In this document: positions 34,255-42,344 of the stretch, piece by piece
Layout: the number at the start of each line of letters is the position of its first letter
Position numbering within the stretch: position 1 is the stretch's first letter
Origin: Prevotella sp.
GTDB lineage: Bacteria; Bacteroidota; Bacteroidia; Bacteroidales; Bacteroidaceae
Direction of reading: 5' to 3'
Length of the DNA stretch: 64,000 nucleotides
Assembly: GCA_017940545.1 (NCBI GenBank)
Contig: JAGAYI010000059.1
Coordinates: 1-64,000, forward strand
Position numbers and translations under genes: made by a program
The notes under the pieces: generated by a model
Seen by the model: only the letters and a program-made list of their open reading frames with translations
Told to the model about the DNA's origin: nothing
The model's database searches: none

Positions 34255-35153
34255 AAATATATACCATCATAGTAACATATAATGCCATGCGTCGAGGATG
34301 GATTGACCGCTGCATTAAGAGTCTGCAGGCAAGTACTGTACAGACAACGGCCATCATTATTGATAACGGCTCGTCAGACGGTACACGGGAGCACATACCC
34401 GTCCATTATCCTAACGCCATTTGGTTGCCACAGGAGAAGAACCTTGGTTTTGGTCAAGCCAACAATCTCGGCATCAAGTATGCTATAGAGCATCAGGCAG
34501 ACTACGTATTGTTACTAAATCAAGACGCAACTCTTTCACCTGACGCAATCGAGAAAATGTTAGCAATAAGTGATGGTAAGTCTTTATTGTCTCCATTACA
34601 CCTGAATGGCGACGGTACCCGCATCGACGAGATGTTCCGTTATTCACTGAAACAATCCAACAACATGATGAATGACGACCTACTAATTCGGCACGAATTA
34701 GCCCCTTGCTATGAATCTGGCGAAATTTGTGCCGCTTGCTGGCTGATGCCTGTATCTCTTATCAAAAAAATCGGTGGATTCAATCCATTGTTCTTCCATT
34801 ATAGCGAGGACAACAACTACTATCACCGCATGGTGTATCATGGTGTCAAAACGCTACTTGTTCCAGATGCACATATGTATCATGACCGGAAATTACAAGG
34901 AAACACGGAAGCGTTCAACCGCAAACGTCTGAGGCGAGATATCATCTTAGAGGCATGCAATATCAACCAAGGTCTTCCAAAATGTTTTTGGAGATGGTTC
35001 AAAATACTCATACGTTGTTACACAAAGGATATTCGGAACCATCAATATCGCATAGGGGCATTCACTTGGGAAATACTCTGGCTTATTGGGCACTCACCCA
35101 GTATAATTCATTCAAGAAGGAAAGAAAAGAAGATAGGTTTAAACTGGCTATAG
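34251..35153 (+). CDS. Family 2 glycosyltransferase (rhamnosyltransferase-like)
   Basis: A 300-aa cytoplasmic or peripheral membrane enzyme starting MKIYTIIVTYNAMRRGWIDR, with IIDNGSSDGTREHIPV, KNLGFGQANNLGIKYAI and the nucleotide-sugar site LLLNQDATLSP. A later YSEDNNYYHRMVYHG carries the probable catalytic acidic residue. This order is typical of rhamnosyltransferase-like GT2 enzymes that build polysaccharide repeat units. I used the ATG at 34251, where the GT2 fold begins, rather than an upstream frame that reads into the wzy relic. The next gene begins 3 bases after the stop. Confidence 0.88.
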   Translation: MKIYTIIVTYNAMRRGWIDRCIKSLQASTVQTTAIIIDNGSSDGTREHIPVHYPNAIWLPQEKNLGFGQANNLGIKYAIEHQADYVLLLNQDATLSPDAIEKMLAISDGKSLLSPLHLNGDGTRIDEMFRYSLKQSNNMMNDDLLIRHELAPCYESGEICAACWLMPVSLIKKIGGFNPLFFHYSEDNNYYHRMVYHGVKTLLVPDAHMYHDRKLQGNTEAFNRKRLRRDIILEACNINQGLPKCFWRWFKILIRCYTKDIRNHQYRIGAFTWEILWLIGHSPSIIHSRRKEKKIGLNWL

Positions 35154-35156
35154 ACT

Positions 35157-36326
35157 ATGAATATTCTATTGGACTTTATACCATTTCAGCATAATGGAGG
35201 TATAGGTGGAGCGGCAAGTTTTACTAAGGCTGTGTGTGATGAAGTTTGTCTAAAAAAAACTTCTAAAGATCGTCTATTTGCAGTTTACGACTCATCGCAA
35301 CCAATAGGCAAGCAATACAATTACCAAGAGTATGCTAAGGAGCACGGCATACAGCTACTTGATTTGGCAACGACCCCACTTAGTCTGCATATTGACCGGC
35401 ATGCTATTAGCACTTTCTTCATGTCCATAGGACAATTCTATGCAAATTATTCTCTTGATAACATTCACTGTAAAGTTGTCATGGGCATACATGACATCTG
35501 GGATATTGAACGAGAAGACAATCATATAGAATTAATAATTCACGACAAGACTTCAGAAAACAAATGGCGTTGGGCTAAGCGAATGATAAATGTCATCAGC
35601 GGACGTTTCAACCGCCAGCAGCAAGCGCTTTATAATCACATCATACCCCTCTATTCGGCCTCAAACACTATAGCCTTCACTGTATCAGAATACTCACGTA
35701 ACGCCCTGTCTTACTACTTTCCGCACCTTGTAAGCAAGGACATACATATCTGCTACTCACCAAGCAGGAGGGTTACCGTGTTTCCCGAAATAGAGAATAA
35801 AGAACTAAGGGAAATCATCAAAGGAGGAAAAACATATCTTTTAATGCTGGCAGCCAATAGAAGACTTAAGAATGCCCATACGCTCATTAAGGTTTTCAAA
35901 CGGTTATTGTCTGATTATCCCAACCTGTATCTGCTAACGACAAAATACGGTCATAGTATTCATTCGCAACATATTGACATCCCATTCTTATCGGATTCAG
36001 ACCTTGAGCATGCATATCAACACGCATATGCTCTGATTTTCGGTTCTTTTTTTGAAGGATTTGGTTACCCCCCAGTAGAGGCTATACGCCACGGAACGCC
36101 CTGTATAGCTTCCAATGTCACAAGCATTCCTGAAATATTAGGTGATGCTGGTATCTATTTCTCACCCCTTTACCCTGCCGACATGTATCGTGCCATCAAG
36201 ACAGTACTGAACGACCGAAACTGCCGGAAAGAACAAATCACACAGAGATATACAGAGATATCACTTCGCCAACAAAATGACTTGCAAGCATTGGTAAAAG
36301 AAATATTTACAGTATCTGATCTATAG
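35157..36326 (+). CDS. Family 4 glycosyltransferase
   Basis: A 389-aa GT-B enzyme. The N-terminal part includes GGIGGAASFTKAVCDEV. The C-terminal nucleotide-sugar domain shows LMLAANRRLKNAHTLIKVFK near 228 and the EX7E-type motif FEGFGYPPVEAIRHGTPCIA near 300, followed by SNVTSIPEILGDAGIYF. It adds one sugar of the repeat unit; donor and acceptor are unknown. It is transcribed with the GT2 gene upstream. Confidence 0.88.
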   Translation: MNILLDFIPFQHNGGIGGAASFTKAVCDEVCLKKTSKDRLFAVYDSSQPIGKQYNYQEYAKEHGIQLLDLATTPLSLHIDRHAISTFFMSIGQFYANYSLDNIHCKVVMGIHDIWDIEREDNHIELIIHDKTSENKWRWAKRMINVISGRFNRQQQALYNHIIPLYSASNTIAFTVSEYSRNALSYYFPHLVSKDIHICYSPSRRVTVFPEIENKELREIIKGGKTYLLMLAANRRLKNAHTLIKVFKRLLSDYPNLYLLTTKYGHSIHSQHIDIPFLSDSDLEHAYQHAYALIFGSFFEGFGYPPVEAIRHGTPCIASNVTSIPEILGDAGIYFSPLYPADMYRAIKTVLNDRNCRKEQITQRYTEISLRQQNDLQALVKEIFTVSDL

Positions 36327-36404
36327 AGGACATGGAGAAATCTTAAATTACACAAAAAGGGATAATACATGTTTGTATAATTTGCCTAATCAAATATTTT
36401 GTTA

Positions 36405-36412
36405 TATCTTTG
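36405..36412 (+). promoter_or_regulatory. -7 box for the second AAA ATPase gene
   Basis: TATCTTTG followed by GCATCC, 28 bases before the ATG. Confidence 0.7.
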
Positions 36413-36440
36413 CATCCAACAACAATATAACATTGAACAG

Positions 36441-38177
36441 ATGAAGCGAATCCCATACGGTATCAGCAACTTCAGGCAAGTGAGACGTGACAATATGTAC
36501 TACGTCGATAAAACTATGTATATAGAGCGGTTGGAACAGGCTGGAAACTTCTTGTTCCTCATTCGCCCGCGACGTTTTGGCAAGAGTCTTTTTCTCAACA
36601 TGCTCTGTTCCTACTACGACTTGGCACGGCAGGACGAGTTCGACACCGTCTTTGACGGTCTCTATGCCAAAGAGCACCCAACACCAGAAAAAGGTCAATA
36701 CCAAGTTCTTCGCCTTGACTTCTCACGCATCGGCGGCAAAGACAGCGAGCTGGAGGACAATTTCGACTCCTACTGCGGAATCATGCTTGACTCCTTTGCC
36801 AGTACCTACGCCCAATGCTATCCTGAAGGATTTGCCGAAAGGGTGCGAAACATCAAGAAAGCCAACCAGAAACTGAACTTCATTGATGCCGAGGCGAAAA
36901 ACACCGGGGCACGGCTCTATCTTGTCATTGACGAATATGACAACTTCACAAATACAGTGCTTAACGAAGAGGGGGAGGCCGTCTATCATGCCCTGACCCA
37001 TGCTACAGGATTCTATCGTAACACTTTCAAGCAATACAAGGGTATGTTCGACCGCATTTTGATGCTCGGCGTCAGTCCCGTCACCATGGACGACCTCACG
37101 TCGGGCTACAATATTGCAACGAACATCACTATGGACCCTCGATTCAACATGATGCTGGGGTTCTCTGAGACCGATGTGCGCGAAATGATACGCTACTATC
37201 AAGGCACGGGGCAAATTTCTGCTACAGAAAAGGAAATCATTGACGAGATAAAGCCTTGGTATGACAATTATTGCTTTGCGAAGTATTCTCTTGATGCAGA
37301 TCCCAAGATGTTCAACTGCGACATGGTGCTCTATTATATGCAGCACTTGGTGAACCTTGGGCAGTCACCAGAGCAGATGATAGACCCTAATACCCGCACA
37401 GACTATGGCAAGATGAAGAAACTCATCCGCCTGGACGGTACGGGAAGCTATCGCACCGGCATTATCAACAAGATTGCAGAACAGGGCTATATCTTGGGAA
37501 ACATCGAAGAGTCATTTCCTGCCGAGCAGCTCACGAAACCAGAGAAGTTCGTCAGCCTATTGTTCTACTATGGCATGCTTACTATAGGAGAAAACTTAGG
37601 CAATATGCTCAAACTGATCATTCCCAACAACAATGTACGTAAACAATATTACGACTATATGCTGGAGGAATACCAAAACATTGCCAATGTTGACACATGG
37701 CAACTGAACATGGATTTCCACCAGACTGCCGTTGAGGGCAACTGGCAGCCTATGATGCAACACCTTGCAGAGTACTACCGCCAGAATACCGCCATACGCC
37801 AACTTATAGAGGGAGAGCGTAACGTACAAGGGTTCTTCAATGCATATCTGTCGCTGAATCCTTATTATCTGACGGCTCCAGAGGTAGAACTAAACCACGG
37901 CTATTGTGACTTCTTCCTCATGCCCGACCTGAAGCGCTACCCCATGATACGCCATTCTTACATCGTAGAACTGAAGTATCTGCCCACCACCGCATCAGAA
38001 ACAGAGGTTACTAAACAGTGGGAACAGGCTGTGAGCCAAATTCTCCAATACGCAGAGGGACGAATGGTCAACAAACTGGCTGGGGAAACTGAGTTGCACC
38101 TGATTATCATGCAGATAAAGGGATTCAGCATGATTAGAATGGAGGAAATTCCTTTTACCGACACGAAAGAAGAATGA
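36441..38177 (+). CDS. AAA-ATPase-like protein with PD-(D/E)XK nuclease-like C-terminus
   Basis: A 578-aa protein. It starts MKRIPYGISNFRQVRRDNMY, with the hallmark YYVDKTMYIERLE and the Walker A-like FLIRPRRFGKSLFLNML near residue 45. LYLVIDEYDNFTN follows near 160. The C-terminal PDDEXK_9-type region (VELNHGYCDFFLMPD, then YIVELKYLP near 515) is a restriction-like nuclease fold. These families (PF09820 with PF08011) are abundant in gut Bacteroidetes and have no agreed role. It has its own promoter. Its TGA overlaps the ATG of the WbsX-like gene (ATGA), which looks like translational coupling. Confidence 0.88.
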   Translation: MKRIPYGISNFRQVRRDNMYYVDKTMYIERLEQAGNFLFLIRPRRFGKSLFLNMLCSYYDLARQDEFDTVFDGLYAKEHPTPEKGQYQVLRLDFSRIGGKDSELEDNFDSYCGIMLDSFASTYAQCYPEGFAERVRNIKKANQKLNFIDAEAKNTGARLYLVIDEYDNFTNTVLNEEGEAVYHALTHATGFYRNTFKQYKGMFDRILMLGVSPVTMDDLTSGYNIATNITMDPRFNMMLGFSETDVREMIRYYQGTGQISATEKEIIDEIKPWYDNYCFAKYSLDADPKMFNCDMVLYYMQHLVNLGQSPEQMIDPNTRTDYGKMKKLIRLDGTGSYRTGIINKIAEQGYILGNIEESFPAEQLTKPEKFVSLLFYYGMLTIGENLGNMLKLIIPNNNVRKQYYDYMLEEYQNIANVDTWQLNMDFHQTAVEGNWQPMMQHLAEYYRQNTAIRQLIEGERNVQGFFNAYLSLNPYYLTAPEVELNHGYCDFFLMPDLKRYPMIRHSYIVELKYLPTTASETEVTKQWEQAVSQILQYAEGRMVNKLAGETELHLIIMQIKGFSMIRMEEIPFTDTKEE

Positions 38178-39328
38178 AACCAAGAATAATAGGACTATAC
38201 CTGCCGCAATATCACCCCATCCCCGAGAACGATAAGTGGTGGGGGAAAGGTTTTACCGAATGGACGAACGTAGCAAAGGCCAAACCACTGTTCCGTGGTC
38301 ATTACCAGCCACGCATTCCTGCCGACCTGGGCTTTTATGACTTACGTCTCCCTGAAGTACGTGAGTTGCAAGCAGAACTGGCCCGTGAAGCAGGACTGGA
38401 GGGCTTCTGCTATTACCACTACTGGTTCGGCAACGGCAAACAGTTATTGGAGCGTCCTTTCAACGAAGTACTTCAAAGCGGTAAACCCAATTTTCCTTTC
38501 TGCCTTTGTTGGGCCAACCACGATTGGACGAGCAAGACATGGGAGAAGGGGAAAAGCTTACAACATGACTCAATGATAATGCAGATGCATTATTCTAAGG
38601 AGGATCACATTAAACACTTTAATTCTATTCTGCCAGCATTTCTTGATTCAAGATATATCAAAGTTGACGGGAAACCATTATTTGCAGTGTGGGAACCTAG
38701 AGCTATACCTGAATGCAGACATTATATTGATTTATGGCAGGATTTAGCTGAAAAGAATGGACTTAACGGCATTCATTTCGTTGGATACACCCAGAACTCC
38801 TCTGGACGATCGACAAAAGATGGTCATATTAGTCTTTGGGACCCTAACCAATCAGCCGAACGTTACCGTGAGGTTCTCGACTTAGGTTTCGATGCAGTAA
38901 TGTCAGCAGGGCTAGGTAGAGCTCAGACCATTTGTGGAGGAAAATGGAAGAAAGCACTGTACTTTGCTGCTAATCATACATTCCTACCTATATCGTTCCG
39001 CAATGATTATGCTAGAGTAATGCGCCACTACTATGTGCCAGAAGATGGTTGGGAAGATGTTTATCCCACCTTACTGCCCCAATGGGATCGCACCCCACGT
39101 GCTGGCATAAAAACAGACCCTCTTATTGATAGTACTCCTGAGAAATTCCAAATATCGATAGAGAAGGCTCTGCAACTTATTGCCAATAAACAACCAGAGC
39201 ATCAAATACTGTTCTTAAAAGCTTGGAACGAATGGGGAGAAGGAAACTATGTGGAACCCGACCTGAAGTTTGGACATGGATATATTCTGGCCATACGTTC
39301 TGCCATCGAAAATTTTAAACGTAAATGA
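38174..39328 (+). CDS. WbsX-like glycosyltransferase / GH99-like protein
   Basis: A 384-aa protein matching WbsX (glycosyltransferase WbsX or glycoside hydrolase 99-like family) found in O-antigen and capsule loci. Markers are IIGLYLPQYHPIPENDKWWG at the start, GFTEWTNVAKAKPLF, GFCYYHYWFGNGKQLLERPF, CWANHDWTSKTW and WNEWGEGNYVEPD near the end. The start overlaps the preceding ATPase stop, and the next glycosyltransferase begins 3 bases after its own stop. Its action on the polysaccharide is presumed; no substrate can be given. Confidence 0.88.
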   Translation: MKPRIIGLYLPQYHPIPENDKWWGKGFTEWTNVAKAKPLFRGHYQPRIPADLGFYDLRLPEVRELQAELAREAGLEGFCYYHYWFGNGKQLLERPFNEVLQSGKPNFPFCLCWANHDWTSKTWEKGKSLQHDSMIMQMHYSKEDHIKHFNSILPAFLDSRYIKVDGKPLFAVWEPRAIPECRHYIDLWQDLAEKNGLNGIHFVGYTQNSSGRSTKDGHISLWDPNQSAERYREVLDLGFDAVMSAGLGRAQTICGGKWKKALYFAANHTFLPISFRNDYARVMRHYYVPEDGWEDVYPTLLPQWDRTPRAGIKTDPLIDSTPEKFQISIEKALQLIANKQPEHQILFLKAWNEWGEGNYVEPDLKFGHGYILAIRSAIENFKRK

Positions 39329-39331
39329 ATT

Positions 39332-40372
39332 ATGAAAAGAGTGGCTGTTTTAGGGCATTTTGGCTTTGGTGCCGACAAAGCCAATGGACAGACTATCAAA
39401 ACTAAGATTGTAACGGACGAAGTTTGTCGCCAACTGGGAGCAAACGCTACAGACCTCTATGACACTGCAGGCGGCTGGCACTTCTTGCTGCGTCTACCTA
39501 TTGTCATCGTTCAGCTACTTAGTTACCATAAGAACATTATTTTTATGCCTGCACACAAAGGGGTGCGTGTCATTGTTCCCCTTATGGTCGTTCTCAACAT
39601 GTTTTTTCGCAGGAAACTACACTATGTGGTCATTGGCGGCTGGCTACCCCAATATATCAACAACTATTCGATTCTGCGACTGACACTTAGAAAGGTTGAC
39701 TGCATCTATGTAGAAACCCGCCACATGTATGAAGAGCTATTACTCCGTGGTTACCATAACATCCTAATAATGCCTAACTGCAAACCACTTGATATTGTGG
39801 CCGAAAATGAACTGCAACACCCCATACATCCCCCCTTCAGACTATGTACTTTCTCTCGTGTCATGAAAGAGAAAGGCATAGAGGATGCCATTCTGGCGAT
39901 AAAGAAATGCAATGAGATATCAGGACGAGTTGTATACACGCTCGACATATATGGAATGATAGAAAAGAAACAAACTCAGTGGTTTAACGAACTTATGAAA
40001 GAACAACCAAAGACAATCAAGTATGCTGGCATTGTCCCCTTCAATCACAGTACTCAGGTTCTTCGTTCCTATTTTGCATTGCTTTTCCCCACTCATTTCA
40101 AAACCGAAGGCTTTGCTGGCACACTAGTTGACGCCATGTCAGCTGGCGTTCCACCTATTGCCAGTGACTGCACATCAAATATTGAGTTGATAAACCAAGG
40201 GCATACGGGATGGCTTTACAACATGGGGGCGGTAGACCAATTGACGCATTTTCTCATAGAGTGTGCCGACACACCTGCAATCATTAACGACATGAGAGTT
40301 CAATGTGTCAGAAGAGCTGCCGACTTCCTGCCAGAACAAGTCTGTACCACCTTAATTACTGAACTTATATAG
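39332..40372 (+). CDS. Family 4 glycosyltransferase
   Basis: A 346-aa GT-B enzyme. It starts MKRVAVLGHFGFGADKANGQ, and the donor-binding half has FCTFSRVMKEKGIEDA-like sequence near 170. The C-terminal motif THFKTEGFAGTLVDAMSAG is near 250, followed by VPPIASDCTSNIELI. It is AT-rich like the other repeat-unit genes. It is the last gene of the segment coupled to the WbsX-like gene; about 450 bases without a gene follow. Confidence 0.87.
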   Translation: MKRVAVLGHFGFGADKANGQTIKTKIVTDEVCRQLGANATDLYDTAGGWHFLLRLPIVIVQLLSYHKNIIFMPAHKGVRVIVPLMVVLNMFFRRKLHYVVIGGWLPQYINNYSILRLTLRKVDCIYVETRHMYEELLLRGYHNILIMPNCKPLDIVAENELQHPIHPPFRLCTFSRVMKEKGIEDAILAIKKCNEISGRVVYTLDIYGMIEKKQTQWFNELMKEQPKTIKYAGIVPFNHSTQVLRSYFALLFPTHFKTEGFAGTLVDAMSAGVPPIASDCTSNIELINQGHTGWLYNMGAVDQLTHFLIECADTPAIINDMRVQCVRRAADFLPEQVCTTLITELI

Positions 40373-40790
40373 AAAGAACAATATGATCTTCAATGCATAT
40401 AATCTCAAGATATGGTATTTGATGCTAATATAAGAAGTATCGTTAAACACCAAAAAGCATTATATCTAATTAGTTTTCAATACAATAGGCACCTTGCTCA
40501 TTTGTAAGTGATAAGAAAATCACCTCGACCGCGAACTGGGGAATTTCAAATCAAAGGTTAGACCATCAATGCGAGAACATTTCACTTCATCGCAACGTGG
40601 AATGCATTTGTTTGAAGGCTAGCGCCGACCACGTGACAGACGCTACTTTTGCAAAGAGTATTTTGTCAGCCAGCGCGAACATCGATATCATTTGAGCGAA
40701 ATTAGCAAAAAAAACATTATCATCTCCATTTATATGTACATACTCAGCAGAAAAAAAAAGGAAATATCAACATAAAACAAAAAAAAGTTG
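40373..40790. other. Intergenic stretch without a recognisable gene
   Basis: I found no coherent frame in either direction. The only start after the upstream gene gives 16 codons (40384). A patch of higher GC content at 40520-40700 may be a decayed fragment, but it does not translate to anything I recognise. Confidence 0.5.
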
Positions 40791-40798
40791 TACCTTTG
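40791..40798 (+). promoter_or_regulatory. -7 box for the GT2 gene at 40822
   Basis: TACCTTTG followed by GCAGCC, 23 bases before the ATG. Confidence 0.7.
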
Positions 40799-40821
40799 CA
40801 GCCGCAAATCAAAAAACGAGG

Positions 40822-41616
40822 ATGGAAAAGGAGTTAGTATCAGTCATCATGCCCACTTATAATGCCAGCCAGTTTCTTGCTGACAGCATTGAAAGCGTGC
40901 TTAGCCAGACCTATACTAATTTGGAACTGCTGATTACTGATGACTGTTCTTCTGATGAAACCCAGAATATACTCCAAAAATATGCTCAAAAGGATTCACG
41001 CGTAAAAGTAGAATACCTCAAGGAAAACTTCGGTCCAGGAATCGCACGCAATAAGTCTATAGAACAGGCCCAAGGACGGTATATTGCCTTCTGCGACTGT
41101 GATGACCGCTGGCTTCCCGAGAAATTGGAGAAGCAAATTGCTCACATGACACGGAAGGATTGTGCGCTATGCAGTTCATCGTATTACATTTGTGATGAGA
41201 ACAACCAAGTGACTGGCATTAACATATCACCCAAGCACCTGACTTTTAGCATGATGAAGCGTGACAACAAGATTGGTTGTCTGACGGCCATTTACGATAT
41301 CAAGCGATTGGGGCACAAGTTCTATATGCCTGCCATCCGCAAGCGTCAGGACTGGGCATTGTTTCTGAACATCATGAAAGAATGTCAGATATGTTTTTGT
41401 GTTACTGAACCTTTGGCATATTACAGACAGCGTCAGAATTCTGTTTCCAGCAACAAACTCTCACTCGTCAAATACAATGTTGATGTTTACCAAACGGTTT
41501 TTGGATATACAGAGGTACGTGCCTATTTCCATTTTCTATTTAGCTTTATGCCTGCCTACCTTCTGAAAGTTCTGAAGAGAAGGAGAGACAGCAAGCGGTA
41601 TCTGCAGCATCGCTGA
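40822..41616 (+). CDS. Family 2 glycosyltransferase
   Basis: A 264-aa GT-A enzyme starting MEKELVSVIMPTYNASQFLA, with LLITDDCSSDETQNIL, GPGIARNKSIEQAQGRYIAF and the donor site CDCDDRWLPEKLEKQ (DxD type). RKRQDWALFLNIMK carries the QDW acidic motif seen in EpsE-like GT2 enzymes. It has its own promoter, unlike the other glycosyltransferase genes, which suggests separate acquisition. Confidence 0.88.
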   Translation: MEKELVSVIMPTYNASQFLADSIESVLSQTYTNLELLITDDCSSDETQNILQKYAQKDSRVKVEYLKENFGPGIARNKSIEQAQGRYIAFCDCDDRWLPEKLEKQIAHMTRKDCALCSSSYYICDENNQVTGINISPKHLTFSMMKRDNKIGCLTAIYDIKRLGHKFYMPAIRKRQDWALFLNIMKECQICFCVTEPLAYYRQRQNSVSSNKLSLVKYNVDVYQTVFGYTEVRAYFHFLFSFMPAYLLKVLKRRRDSKRYLQHR

Positions 41617-41766
41617 AATATACATGTTTACAGCATCACATACAGAGACAACGTCCGCGCACGTCATCCTTGCAATTTTTCGATTTCTTCTATCGACAGA
41701 TTTGTATAGCTTGCTATCTTTTCTACAGACTCTCCTGCTTGGAATCACAAGACTATACCTTATTTG

Positions 41767-41774
41767 TATCTTTG
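41767..41774 (+). promoter_or_regulatory. Orphan promoter reading into the repeat region
   Basis: TATCTTTG followed by GCAGC, with no ORF of any size after it. A transcript would cover the 22-bp array and its flanking inverted repeats. Confidence 0.55.
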
Positions 41775-41881
41775 CAGCATTAAACAATTCTGAAAAAATT
41801 GAAATTAGGTATTCATCTATCCACTAAACATCGCAACTTACTTATATTTTAATAGTTAGATAGTGGATAGATGCCTTTCAG

Positions 41882-42126
41882 CTATCCACTAACTATCCAC
41901 TGACAGGAAAACGGCACTTTGAGTAAGTGAAAGTGCCGTTTTGAGTAGGTGTAAGTGCCGTTTTGAGTAGGTGTAAGTGCCGTTTACAGCATGTAGAAGT
42001 GCCGTTTACAGCACCTAAATATGGCGTTTTCATGATGCAAACCTATGGTTTACGACTGGTAAACCTATGGTTTACAAACGCCAAGTATATGGTTTATGAG
42101 GGAAATAGTGGATAGTTAGTGGATAG
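41882..42126. repeat. Inverted repeat pair flanking the phased array
   Basis: The 20-base word at 41882-41901 (an 11-bp direct repeat of CTATCCACTAA) is the exact reverse complement of 42107-42126. Further copies of CTATCCACTA or its complement lie at 41817, 41861 and about 42138. Confidence 0.88.
41909..42106. repeat. 22-bp phased repeat array (nine units)
   Basis: Unit starts run every 22 bp (41909, 41931, 41953, 41975, 41997, 42019, 42041, 42063, 42085). The first units carry AAGTGCCGTTTTGAGTAGGTGT-like sequence; the later ones carry TATGGCGTTTT and CTATGGTTTAC in the same register. The sequence drifts, but the 22-bp step is kept. Confidence 0.85.
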
Positions 42127-42250
42127 TAAAAATACAGCTATCCACTATACAAAATACTGTAAATAAGCATATTATCGTCATTAATGGATAGATGGATAGT
42201 TTTTCATATATTTTATGATAAAAAAATTTGCAATCACAAGAATAATTTTG

Positions 42251-42258
42251 TACCTTTG
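42251..42258 (+). promoter_or_regulatory. -7 box for the primase-helicase gene
   Basis: TACCTTTG, 86 bases before the ATG at 42345, giving an unusually long leader for this window. Confidence 0.65.
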
Positions 42259-42344
42259 TAGCAAACTTTTCGAATGGACGAAAGCAAACATAAGTAATAA
42301 CATTACTTTAGTTTTATAGAAGGTAATAATGAAAAACAATTAAT

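Larger units (their letters stand above)
41617..42344. other. 728-bp structured intergenic region upstream of the primase-helicase gene
   Basis: There is no credible CDS. It holds an orphan promoter (41767-41774), repeated CTATCCACTA words in both orientations (41817-42200), a 22-bp phased repeat array (41909-42106) and the promoter of the next gene (42251-42258). It has the look of an iteron-type regulatory or replication region. Confidence 0.7.

Noticed and set aside
40373-40790. A decayed gene between the two glycosyltransferase genes
   Set aside because: Possible, but translating both strands gave only short, unrecognisable pieces, so no pseudogene is claimed.
41624-41827. 67-codon frame in the intergenic region before the phased array
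   Set aside because: The translated sequence has no family signal, and it runs through the orphan promoter and the first repeat.
41909-42106. CRISPR or integron-type array
   Set aside because: Units are contiguous and drift gradually in sequence, with no spacers and no integrase or cas gene.
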